Origin: Isotricha intestinalis
Taxonomy: Eukaryota > Ciliophora > Litostomatea > Vestibuliferida > Isotrichidae
DNA length: 58,699 nt
Reading direction: 5' to 3'
NCBI GenBank assembly: GCA_023807065.1
Contig: JAJJLU010003534.1
Span: forward strand, 1 to 58,699
The position numbers and the translations under genes are program-made. The notes beneath the pieces are model-generated. The model was not told the DNA's origin. It made no database searches and was given only the letters and a program-made list of their open reading frames with translations. How positions within the stretch are numbered: the stretch's first letter is position 1; every line of letters starts with the position of its first letter. Below, one piece after another: positions 48,707 through 57,538 of this stretch.

Positions 48707-49276
48707 TTAAAAAATATAACATGATTCACATTTACAGATTTCTTTATTTAATTGATTTTTTTTTTCATTTATATTTTCTGAGTCATCAATATTTTTATCA
48801 TTTTCTAAATATATTTTATTTTTATTGTTATCAATTAAAAAAACAGTTTTCAAAGGTTGATTATTTTCATCAAAAGCAAATTTAACAGATTTATGTTGTT
48901 CATGCTCATGTTCATGTTCTTCATTATTATTATTAACTAAGCTATTTTTCTTTAAAATTGATTTTGTTTTTCTTATATTGGAATAAGGACTTAATTCTCT
49001 ATCTGTTGATAAAAATAATTCATTATTTCCTTTTAAATTAGATAAATTTTGATTAAAAGTATTTACTCTCCCAATTGAGTTCTCATTAGTAACAATTATT
49101 TTATGTGTTTCTTCAGGAGATTTAAATGAAGGAACAAATCTTTTTCTTCTTATTGGAGTATATTCATTATAATTATTTCCGTTTTTTATTTTTAACTCAG
49201 GAAGTTTTGTAAAATGCTTATGATGTGAATTTTCACTTAATTGGTTTGTACTTGATTTATGAATTACAATTGACAT
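48707..49276 (-). CDS. Protein with C-terminal CaaX box and RVxF-like motif, related to the gene at 778
   Basis: 189 residues, hydrophilic, with no recognised domain. It ends CKCESCYIF: CYIF fits a CaaX prenylation box and the neighbouring Cys could be palmitoylated. In the middle, a short repeat EEHEHEHEQH (from alternating GAA/CAT-type codons) precedes KSVKFAFDENNQPLKTVFLI, which contains KSVKF, an RVxF-like phosphatase 1 docking match. The 128-residue protein at 778-1164 shares the K-[IV]-x-F-A-D-x-N order, a following IV/ID stretch and the SCYI[IF] end. I infer a small family of lipid-anchored proteins, perhaps phosphatase targeting subunits. The His/Glu repeat could bind metal, but it may simply be a microsatellite. 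Confidence 0.68.
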   Translation of the reverse strand: MSIVIHKSSTNQLSENSHHKHFTKLPELKIKNGNNYNEYTPIRRKRFVPSFKSPEETHKIIVTNENSIGRVNTFNQNLSNLKGNNELFLSTDRELSPYSNIRKTKSILKKNSLVNNNNEEHEHEHEQHKSVKFAFDENNQPLKTVFLIDNNKNKIYLENDKNIDDSENINEKKNQLNKEICKCESCYIF

Positions 49277-49453
49277 TTTAAATTTTTTTATTATAATTAC
49301 AAAAAAGAATTATAATTGGGAAATTTTAATATTTTTAAGAATAAAATAAAGAATTATTAGTATATAAAATAATTAAAAGTGATTAAAAAAAAATATTTAG
49401 AAGAACACAAAAGAATAAAAATAATTTTATAACCAACATATAAAAATATCAAA
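49277..49453. promoter_or_regulatory. Divergent promoter, 177 bp
   Basis: Between the start codons of the CaaX protein gene (minus) and the coiled-coil gene (plus). A/T-rich, no motif recognised. Longer than the four 64-88-bp divergent spacers but still compact. Confidence 0.5.
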
Positions 49454-50461
49454 ATGTTCAATTTTTTTTCTTTAAAAAAAAGAAACAATTATAATTCAAA
49501 AAACCAAAAATTAGATAATCCGTATTATCATTTTGTGAAAAACTTTTCATTAAGTCCTAGACGACAAACATATGTTGATCCAATGGGAAGAAAATATTTT
49601 TTTAGGAATGATGATGGAGATGAAGAAGAAAACAATGAAATTATAATTGATCAAACAAATTTATCGGATAATAATTACTCTGTCAATCCTTTACCAGTTC
49701 AACAAATTTATCCTTCCCCTCCAGTTAAACCTAAAACTGTAATTCCTAATATGATTAATACTCCAAAACCTACTTCAGAAGAAAATATAACAATTAAAAC
49801 TTTTGAAAAATTGAAAAATTCAAGTAATGATATTTCAAAAAGAATTTTAAGTGAACAACAAAAAATGAATGATTTAGAATTAGATGAAATGTATAGAATT
49901 CAAAGACATAACCAAGTTATGAATGATTTACTAAGAGATAATATTAGAAAAAAATTATTTTTAAAAAATTTAGAATCAGAAAATTTAAATATTCCTTTAC
50001 ATAACTCTATGAAAGAAATTCATTATATTTATTATCCTAAATATAATATAAATAAATTAGATACAATAAAAAAAGAAAATCAAAAATTAAGTGAAAGTTT
50101 AGAACAAATTAAATTAAATAATTTAAAATCACTTAATTCAATAAAAGAAACATTAAATAAAGCATTAGAAGAAAATAAAAAAGTTAAATTAGATAAAATA
50201 AAAATATATAATAAAATAAATGATTTAAGAGATGAATTGAGTAGATTTGATAGAAGTTCAACTATAATTTTACCTATTATTAAAACTCCAAAAGTTCCTA
50301 TAAGTAGAAATAAAAATTTTGAAAAAATTGAACAAAATGAAGAAATTATTTGTGATGATACTGAATGGGTTAAAAAAATAATAAAAAGAGATGATTATTT
50401 CCTTAAAAGATGTTGTGAAATGGATTGTAGAAATGAATATTTTAGATGTTATGGAGGATAA
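49454..50461 (+). CDS. Coiled-coil protein of unknown function
   Basis: 335 residues. The N-terminus includes YVDPMGRKYFFRNDDGDEEE (about 39-58), which looks ordered, then a Pro-rich stretch (about 77-105, with SPPVKPKTVIPN). Residues about 110-270 are mostly helical and coiled-coil-like. The C-terminal 40 residues carry a run of Cys with charged residues (EWVKKIIKRDDYFLKRCCEM then DCRNEYFRCYGG) that may be a conserved end domain. I recognise no family, signal peptide or membrane segment. A structural role is likely but unproven. Confidence 0.7.
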   Translation: MFNFFSLKKRNNYNSKNQKLDNPYYHFVKNFSLSPRRQTYVDPMGRKYFFRNDDGDEEENNEIIIDQTNLSDNNYSVNPLPVQQIYPSPPVKPKTVIPNMINTPKPTSEENITIKTFEKLKNSSNDISKRILSEQQKMNDLELDEMYRIQRHNQVMNDLLRDNIRKKLFLKNLESENLNIPLHNSMKEIHYIYYPKYNINKLDTIKKENQKLSESLEQIKLNNLKSLNSIKETLNKALEENKKVKLDKIKIYNKINDLRDELSRFDRSSTIILPIIKTPKVPISRNKNFEKIEQNEEIICDDTEWVKKIIKRDDYFLKRCCEMDCRNEYFRCYGG

Positions 50462-50894
50462 ATTATTACATTTTATTAAATTAATTTATTAGTTTATTTG
50501 ATTTATATATTATTTGTATATATTGATAAGGAAAATTCTTCTTTTTTAAATTTAAGATGTTAAAAATATATGGCTAAAAATTATTGTTATTGTATATATA
50601 ATCATTATGATTGGTTTTGAAAATATTATTTTAAAAATAAATATATAAAAACAGTAGTAATATTTATATATAATTAAATCAAAATAAATATAAAAAGTTT
50701 ATTTTTTTAGGAAAAATAATTAATAATTTTTATTAATAATATTTATTAATAAAACAATAAATTAAAATATCTTTTTTTGTTTAAGTTTGTGTTAATTATT
50801 TTAAATCTTTAAGATTTTTAATATACCTTTTTCTTATCCATTTATAACAATCATAAAAAAAATTATTTATAATTAACATAATTAATACCAAATC
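50462..50894. other. Intergenic spacer between convergent genes
   Basis: About 430 bp of A/T-rich DNA holding the 3' ends of two convergent genes. No ORF or ordered repeat was seen. Confidence 0.55.
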
Positions 50895-53132
50895 TTACTT
50901 TTCTGATAAAGTTAAAGCAATTTTTCTTTTTTTATCATTATATTCTTTAATTCCACTTAAATTCTTAAATAAAATACTTTTTTTCCCAGACAAACTTCTT
51001 TCATTAAAATCCAAAAATTTTTTAGAACTTGAAGGAGATTTAAAATTAGGATTCTTAGAATTGAAAAAAATACTTTCTTCTTTAGGATTTTCTGGATTAA
51101 CAAAACAATAAGTATCTTCTGAATTATTTTTATGTTTTTTACCAAAAATTAATTTAGTAATAATATCTTCTTTATTATTTTTCAAAACTGATTTTTCAAT
51201 CTCATTTATTCCTAATTTATATATTTTTTTCCTAATAGTTCCTTTTAAAGTTTTATTTGAATTTTCTTTAGAATTATTAATTGAATTATCAATAGTAAAA
51301 TTTCTTCTTTTAATTGTTGGTTTCTTATCTATTTGAATATCAGTTAAAAAAATAGAATTAGAAGAAATTTTAGGAAGTTGTTTTCTAACTAATTTTACTT
51401 TATTTAATGTAAAAGGATCTAATTTACGTTCTACTTCAACATCTTTATTTATAAGTAAAGAAGAATCAAATCTTTTAAATATAGTTTTTAAACTTGCAAT
51501 TTTAGAATATCTTTTATTTAAAAGTAAATTATTTTTAATTTTATTATTTTCATCTTTATTTTCCCAAAAAAGAAAATTTTCCTCTTCTTTCCTAAATTCC
51601 CCAGATAAAGATTTTTTATTAGTATATTTAATACCTTGTAATCTTTGAATCATTAATATTTTTTTATCAATTTCTAATCGTTTCCAATTATCTAAAACTT
51701 TCTTATAATATTTACAAATATTAAATAACATATTATAATTAATAGCAAAACAAGAAGCTTTTTTACTTATACAAACAGCACTGCAAAAATATTTATTATT
51801 ATATAATAAATCTCCCATTCCTAAAATATCACCACTTTTAGCAAAAGTTAAAGGAACATCAATTTCTTTTCCAATATCAAAATAATCTACTTTTTCTAAT
51901 TGAATATTACCTAATTGAGATATAATTAAATTCACTTTTTTATGCGATAATTTATAAGCAGTTATTTTAAACTCTCCTTCATGTAAAAAATAAATTTCAT
52001 CTCTTTCTTGTCCTTGTTTAAATAAATATTCTCCTAAATTTAATTGTTTATTTGTAAAGTAATTCCAGTAATTTTGACTAAATAAAAAAATAGATATTTC
52101 ATTAAATAATTGAGATTTAAAAACAAAATCAACATCTTTTTTTTTATTTGTTTCTTGTATTGATCTTAAACATTTGCGATAAGCTTTAGAAGTTAAAGTT
52201 CCAAAAATTGAATTTTCTTTAACAAAAATAGAAGCAGTTCTTTGGGAATCATCATTAATTAAAGCAACTTCTCCAAATGAACTTCCATGAAATAAATCAA
52301 TAACTTTATAATAACCTATAATTTTAACTTCAACTGAATTATACCTTTCAATATGAATATTTTCTGCATTAATTTCACTAATATATTTTTCTAAAGTAAA
52401 TTCTTCTTTTTTTTCTTCTTTTTTTTTTTCTTCTTTTTTACTTTCTTCTTCTTTTTTACTTTCTTCCTCTTCTTTATTTTCTTCTTCTTTTTCTTCTTCT
52501 TCTTCATTTAATTCTAAAAGGAATTTTTCTTCTTCTATTCTTCTTTCATCAAGTTTAATTTCATGTTCAATATCATTTAATTTAATATCAGGAAAAGTTC
52601 CTGCATTATTATAAAAGGTTCTTTCTAATAAATTTTTTTCATCATATTTATATAACATTTTTAAATGTTCAATATATTGTCTTCTAGTCATTTGAATAGA
52701 AATATTTTTAGGAATAACAACACTAATACTTCCAGTTAAGATAACATAAAAATTTTTTCCTATATCTCCTACTTTCATCATAAAAGTATTTTTTTGATAT
52801 TCTTCACATTCTAAATAATAACTTATTTTTTCTAAAAGAGGAGTTGGATTAAAATCTTCTGGTTGACCTTTTAATATTAAAGACATAAAGTTTTTTAGTT
52901 GTTTTAAATATTTAGTTAAGATAAATATATCAGTTTCATTTTTTTGAATTTTTGATAATATCATTTTTATTATTGATAAAGTTTCTTGTTGTTGGAATAT
53001 TGAATCTAAAGGAATTTTTTCTTCTTCTTTTTTTTTTATTAAATCATATAATACTTTTATTATTTTGTCATTACTTGCTTTTACTGTAATATTTGTTACT
53101 TTTATTGAGCCTCTATGATTTCTTTTTTTCAT
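50895..53132 (-). CDS. Double cyclic-nucleotide-binding domain protein with acidic insertion, no kinase
   Basis: 745 residues. The first cyclic-nucleotide-binding domain (about 105-320) begins FMMKVGDIGKNFYVILTGSI. It is interrupted at about 205-245 by a Glu/Lys insertion (repeats of KEEESKKEE), then continues to the phosphate-binding cassette FGEVALINDDSQRTAS (near 286). The Glu that holds the ribose and the Arg that holds the phosphate are both present, so this site should bind cAMP or cGMP. The second domain (about 345-475) starts LNLGEYLFKQGQERDEIYFL, but its cassette reads LGMGDLLYNNKYFCSA without Glu or Arg, so it is probably dead. The C-terminal 270 residues are basic and unrecognised. 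No kinase, dimerisation/docking helix, channel or GEF domain is present. It may be a stand-alone cyclic nucleotide sensor. Confidence 0.85.
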   Translation of the reverse strand: MKKRNHRGSIKVTNITVKASNDKIIKVLYDLIKKKEEEKIPLDSIFQQQETLSIIKMILSKIQKNETDIFILTKYLKQLKNFMSLILKGQPEDFNPTPLLEKISYYLECEEYQKNTFMMKVGDIGKNFYVILTGSISVVIPKNISIQMTRRQYIEHLKMLYKYDEKNLLERTFYNNAGTFPDIKLNDIEHEIKLDERRIEEEKFLLELNEEEEEKEEENKEEEESKKEEESKKEEKKKEEKKEEFTLEKYISEINAENIHIERYNSVEVKIIGYYKVIDLFHGSSFGEVALINDDSQRTASIFVKENSIFGTLTSKAYRKCLRSIQETNKKKDVDFVFKSQLFNEISIFLFSQNYWNYFTNKQLNLGEYLFKQGQERDEIYFLHEGEFKITAYKLSHKKVNLIISQLGNIQLEKVDYFDIGKEIDVPLTFAKSGDILGMGDLLYNNKYFCSAVCISKKASCFAINYNMLFNICKYYKKVLDNWKRLEIDKKILMIQRLQGIKYTNKKSLSGEFRKEEENFLFWENKDENNKIKNNLLLNKRYSKIASLKTIFKRFDSSLLINKDVEVERKLDPFTLNKVKLVRKQLPKISSNSIFLTDIQIDKKPTIKRRNFTIDNSINNSKENSNKTLKGTIRKKIYKLGINEIEKSVLKNNKEDIITKLIFGKKHKNNSEDTYCFVNPENPKEESIFFNSKNPNFKSPSSSKKFLDFNERSLSGKKSILFKNLSGIKEYNDKKRKIALTLSEK

Positions 53133-53217
53133 TAATTTTTTTATTATTTATTTAATTTCTTTTTAACTGTTAATTTAATATTTAATATTATTTTTAAAAT
53201 AATTATTCAAAGATTGT

Positions 53218-53931
53218 TTATAATTCTTTTAATAAATTTATAATATCTTCTCCACTTTTCCATGTTTTCACAATACATTTTGTTTTTATTTTTTCATTTT
53301 GATCATTAATTCTTTGAATTAATCTATGTTCTTCTCTAGCAAAAACCATATCATTCTCATTTAAATCTTTAGCTAAACAAATATCATTTCCACCATCACA
53401 AATAAATATTACGTTTTTAAAAGAATCTCTTCTTTTAATTTCAAAAAAATCTTTTAAATCTTGTGATTTACATTGACTAGGATTACAATTTGGACAATTA
53501 TAATTTCTTCTATTTGATATTTTTAATAAATTATCTTTTGTTTCTTCTGAATTTAAACAATAAATCTCATTTATACATTCTTTAAAATTATGATATTTTA
53601 ATAAATGATTTATTTGATAAGTAAATCCCCCAGAAATTATTATTATATAATATTTATTTTTATTTTGTTTTAAATATTCAAATAAAGTTTTCATTCCTGG
53701 TGTTAAAGGACATTTTTCTGTTGCTTCTTTAAGATCATTATTTGTTTTTTTATTTTCTCTTAATTTTTCAAAAAAATAATTAAATAAATATTCCCATGTC
53801 TTGCAAACAAATTTTATTATATTTTCTTTTTCTTCTTTAGATAGTAAATATTCAGTTGAAAACAATAATGAATTTGGATCAGTAATTGTTTCATCAATAT
53901 CAAAAATAATTAAATCTTTTTTATCTTCCAT
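53218..53931 (-). CDS. PHOSPHO1-like HAD phosphatase
   Basis: 237 residues from the ATG at 53931 (MEDKKDLIIFDIDETITD). The open frame continues to 54141, but that part is a run of Phe/Ile/Leu encoded antisense to the neighbouring gene, so I reject it as coding. HAD motif I is FDIDETIT (Asp11 nucleophile, Asp13 acid/base), motif II IIISGGF, motif IV FICDGGND. Between them, YNCPNCNPSQCKS matches the Cys-rich cap of PHOSPHO1/PHOSPHO2 (CxxCPxxxCK). Those enzymes hydrolyse phosphoethanolamine and phosphocholine (PHOSPHO1) or pyridoxal phosphate (PHOSPHO2). The N-terminus is cytosolic. The start lies 74 bp from the start of the divergent gamma-glutamyl hydrolase gene. Confidence 0.85.
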   Translation of the reverse strand: MEDKKDLIIFDIDETITDPNSLLFSTEYLLSKEEKENIIKFVCKTWEYLFNYFFEKLRENKKTNNDLKEATEKCPLTPGMKTLFEYLKQNKNKYYIIIISGGFTYQINHLLKYHNFKECINEIYCLNSEETKDNLLKISNRRNYNCPNCNPSQCKSQDLKDFFEIKRRDSFKNVIFICDGGNDICLAKDLNENDMVFAREEHRLIQRINDQNEKIKTKCIVKTWKSGEDIINLLKEL

Positions 53932-54005
53932 TAAAAGAATAAAGAAAAAATCAAATTTCTGAAAAATTAAAAAAAAAATAATAATAAAAAAAAAAAAAAA
54001 AAAAT
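53932..54005. promoter_or_regulatory. Divergent promoter, 74 bp
   Basis: The spacer separates the chosen start of the PHOSPHO1-like gene (minus) from the gamma-glutamyl hydrolase gene (plus). It ends in a run of A residues just before the plus ATG. No motif is recognised. Confidence 0.6.
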
Positions 54006-55091
54006 ATGAAAAAGTTCCTCCTATTAATAATTTTATTTTTTCAAACAAAATCAGAAGAAGAATATAATGAATATAAACCAGTAATAGGAATATATGGAAA
54101 TTCATATCCTCAAAATGATTTTGAATATGCAAATCAAACATTTATAGCAGGATCAAATGTTCGTTTTCTTGAATCATATGGTGCAGAAACAATGGCAATT
54201 CATCAATGGTATTCTGATCAAGAATTAGAAGAAATATTATCTAAAATAAATGGAGTATTATTTATAGGAGGAGGAAGAGATTTTAATTTAAGTTGTCAAT
54301 GGGAAAAACAAGCAAAATTTATTATTAAAAGAGCTAAAGAAACTGGTTTACCTATTTGGGGAACTTGTCAAGGTTTTCAATTAATTATTGCTTTAATTGC
54401 TGAAGATGCTGGTATTATAAAGAAAGAATATTCTCATGATTTCACTGTAGATAAGTTAAATGAAAGTTCTTTTAATAATGATTCTTTAATTTTTTCTTTG
54501 TTTGAAAATAAATCTTTAGAAGTGTTATTTAATAATAAAAGTATTTTATTTGATCATAATTTTGGTCTGTCAAGGAATGATTATGATAATAATAAAGCAT
54601 TGAAAAACGAACTTACTATTACTTCATATGCTAATGATAATAAAGGAAAAGAATTTGCTAATACTTTTGAATCAAAAAATAAAAATATTTTTGGAAGCCA
54701 ATTTCATCCTGAAACTATGCCTTATATTAGAAGGGAGAAATCCTTATTTAAAAATGAAGATAATGTATTAAGAATGAATGTTTTAATTGGAAATTTTATT
54801 GTAGATTTATGTAGGAAAAATAAGAATAGATTTAACAAAGAAGATAGGGGAAAATATGATTTTATTAATTTATATGAGAATAATACAAACTATTTGAACT
54901 ATGATAACGATTCTAATGGTTATTATTTTGCAAAGAAAAAAGAAAATGATAGAATCAATCCTTTTATTATTATTATTTTTATTATAGGTGGGATTTTTAT
55001 TCTTTTTATTTTAGTTGTTGTTCTTTTGAGATTAAGAAATAAAAAAAAGGAAGATTATTATACTAGTGGTTCTCCTTTAGTGGAAAATTAA
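54006..55091 (+). CDS. Gamma-glutamyl hydrolase-like peptidase C26 with C-terminal membrane anchor
   Basis: 361 residues. A signal peptide occupies 1-17 (MKKFLLLIILFFQTKS), then YKPVIGIYGNSYPQ, FIAGSNVRFLESYGA and VLFIGGGRDF typical of the family. The nucleophile is Cys121 in GTCQGFQ and His234 lies in FGSQFHPE, both in the right context of a class I glutamine-amidotransferase fold. The enzyme removes gamma-linked glutamates from folylpolyglutamates, normally in lysosomes or after secretion. Unusually, residues about 317-343 form a transmembrane helix (FIIIIFIIGGIFILFILVVV) followed by a basic stop-transfer and a short tail. Known gamma-glutamyl hydrolases are soluble, so this one is probably held in a lysosomal or surface membrane with the enzyme on the lumenal side. 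Divergent from the PHOSPHO1-like gene. Confidence 0.88.
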   Translation: MKKFLLLIILFFQTKSEEEYNEYKPVIGIYGNSYPQNDFEYANQTFIAGSNVRFLESYGAETMAIHQWYSDQELEEILSKINGVLFIGGGRDFNLSCQWEKQAKFIIKRAKETGLPIWGTCQGFQLIIALIAEDAGIIKKEYSHDFTVDKLNESSFNNDSLIFSLFENKSLEVLFNNKSILFDHNFGLSRNDYDNNKALKNELTITSYANDNKGKEFANTFESKNKNIFGSQFHPETMPYIRREKSLFKNEDNVLRMNVLIGNFIVDLCRKNKNRFNKEDRGKYDFINLYENNTNYLNYDNDSNGYYFAKKKENDRINPFIIIIFIIGGIFILFILVVVLLRLRNKKKEDYYTSGSPLVEN

Positions 55092-57538
55092 TAAATCTTA
55101 ATTTCTTAGTTTAAATATAATTAAAAAAAAAATACAATTAAAAATTTAATATACAATAATCCCCTTGACCTTCTGGGCTCCCTAGCAATCAGGATTTTTA
55201 TTTTTCAAAAATTTTTTTTTCTATTTTTCAGGATCTTGGCTATCCGGATTTTGTTTTAAAAAAATCAATTATCAAAAGATTTTAATAAAATTAAATTTAA
55301 AATTATTATTGATTTTAATATTAAATTTGATATAATATTTATTAGTTTTTAGTGAATATTTAATTGTGATTTTATTTTTAGATTTTAATAATTATTAAAT
55401 ATCTAATTCCATGTCTTCTTCAATTGCTTCTATTTCTTTGTAATCATCAGCTAAATCATTTTCAATAATAGGTATTTCATTTTTCATTTTTTACATACGG
55501 TAAATAATCCCTGTTACTGATTATTATCATAAATAATTCCTGTACAAATAAAACTCTTTTTTTATGATTTTGCTTTATTTTATTATATATCTTAATTATA
55601 TTTTATATATAGGAGACGTGGCTATCCCTCTACAACACTTAAATTTAAGTAATAGAAAATCATTATCTGCACATTATGAATATATTCTATCTTTTAATCT
55701 ATTAGTAAATTAATCATTAATTATTTATCCTTTTTTTCTCCTTTTAATTGTTGAGTAATAAATATTTTACAATAAGTAGTAGATGATATTTCACTTATAC
55801 CTAATACTTCTTTTTTTATTTATCAAATATAGTTCATTTTTCATTGAAAATATTTTCACATTTTTTTTTAATTTTAATAATCAACATATTTAAGTCTGGT
55901 AATCCTAATGCTATTTTTAATCTATTATTATTTGTTCTTATTGGTAATAATTTTTTAATATTTGTTAACATTACTTTATCTATTCTATTAATCCATGATT
56001 TTGATCTATAATGGTGATAATCCATATAATAATCTATATATTTATGAAAATACACAATATTAATATGATAGATTTTAGTAAAATATCTTTTATTTAATAC
56101 TTTATTTCTTGTAAAATATTCAATTGGTTCTAAATAGGTTATCATGGCAAAAATTGGTATCTTAATCACTAGATGGCACTGTCATCTGGTTATTTTCTAT
56201 TTATAATTTTTATAAAAACAATTAATTTTTTTAATTTTAGTTTAGATATGTATTTTCTTTATTTTACAATTTATATTATATATACTTAGTCTTAATTTAA
56301 ATCTTTATTAAAATAATAAATAAATGTTTCTTTTACATATTATAAAACAATAATTCATATTATTTTTATTTTCAAAAAGATAATTAAATTAAAATAGTTT
56401 TCATAATTTTTTTAAAATCTTCTTTGCTGTTATTATTATTTTGAAAATTTTTTATTTTTCCAATCTTTATTAATTTGAAGTTTACACTTATAATTACCTT
56501 GCTCAAAAACTTTATTTTCCAAAATTTTTATTGTTTAGCAGCACTATCACAAAGTATATAAGGCTCAACTTTACAATTATTATTAAAATTATTGTCAAAA
56601 TCATCATGTTCTCCTTGAATAATTTTAATAAAATCTATAAAAATTTATAGCTCTTCTTTTTAGACTATATTTCCTAATTGACAAATAAATTCACAAATAT
56701 CATTTTCAGTGAAATTTGAAGGAAATTTTTTGTTTTCTCCATCCATTTCATAATAATCTTGAAGAGTATCCAATGTATTCATTAATCATTTTTTTAAACT
56801 TTGTTTATCTTTCATAATTTCATTATCAAATCAATTATAATGATTGAAATAAGATTGATTTTCTTGTGTACATCACAATTATTTTTTTCATATCTCCTGA
56901 AAGATAATAATTGTTGTTAAATTTTGAATTTTCCTTTTTTATTTAAATATAATATATTTAATGTCTTTTTTAATTATAGATTTTTACTTCCTTATTTTAT
57001 AGTATATTTTAATCTTTATTAACTTTACTAAAATCTTTATAAATATAAAATTATACAAGAATATTAAATTAAATGTGAGAAATCATTTTTAAAGTGTATG
57101 ACCTTCTACAAGATGTGATGATAAAACAGCAAATTATTGGCATCATGAACCATGTCCTTCATACAGAGAAGAATATTTATCAGAGTTTTGTTGATTGAAT
57201 TCATTTAATAAAAAGGGATAAATATTATTTTTTTATTTAATTTAAAATTTTAAAAGAAATCAAATTAATTGTTTAATTTTAGTTTAATTAAATGAATTAA
57301 AACCACTCAATTTTTTCAATATTTATTTCAGAATTATCAAAAGAGCTTTAATTTCCACATGATTATATAATTGTTTGCTAAAAAGAGACAACAAATAATT
57401 CTTCGAAGAGTGGTGTATGAATTATTTACAATTTAAAAGAAAAATAATCTTAAATTCTTTATTATTATTTATTTTAAATGATTATTAAAATGAGAAAAAT
57501 TGAAATTAAATTGAAAAAAAAAATTTTTTAATTATTTT
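55092..57538. pseudogene. Gene-poor region with coding-like fragments, probably decayed gene(s), minus strand favoured
   Basis: About 2.4 kb without an intact gene. Composition is less A/T-simple than true spacers here, including a local richer patch near 55160-55250. Minus-strand fragments with protein-like composition include 55395-55487 (30 residues ending EAIEEDMELDI), 55834-56169 (111 codons with KSWINRIDKVMLTNIKKL and LKIALGLPDLNM) and 56660-56782 (40 residues, starting MNTLDTLQDYYEMDGENKKF). Frame changes occur at A-runs near 55815 and 55490, and TAA, TAG and TGA codons interrupt the reading. A plus-strand stretch near 57095-57185 (DDKTANYWHHEPCPSYREEY) is also open. I cannot assign a family. 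Decay of one or more genes is the simplest account; a transposon relic or gene in another genetic code are alternatives. Confidence 0.45.
55834..56169 (-). pseudogene. Longest open fragment in the relic region, 111 codons
   Basis: No ATG at the upstream end: the frame opens after TGA and the first start-like codon is GTG, so it is unlikely to be a complete gene. The residues look genuine (basic helices with HHYRSKSWINRIDKVMLTNI, then LGLPDLNMLIIKIKKKCENI). After its TGA the reading continues in the same frame for five codons and then needs a one-base shift at an A-run to go on as EVLGISEISSTTYCKIFIT. I recognise no family. Confidence 0.4.

Noticed and set aside
53932..54141. N-terminal extension of the PHOSPHO1-like protein to 54141
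   Set aside because: It is a Phe/Ile/Leu run antisense to the gamma-glutamyl hydrolase signal peptide; the HAD domain begins normally at the ATG at 53931.
57095..57200. Plus-strand Cys/His peptide as a zinc-finger gene
   Set aside because: Only about 27 codons are open, there is no ATG, and the minus strand is equally readable, so strand and frame are undecided.
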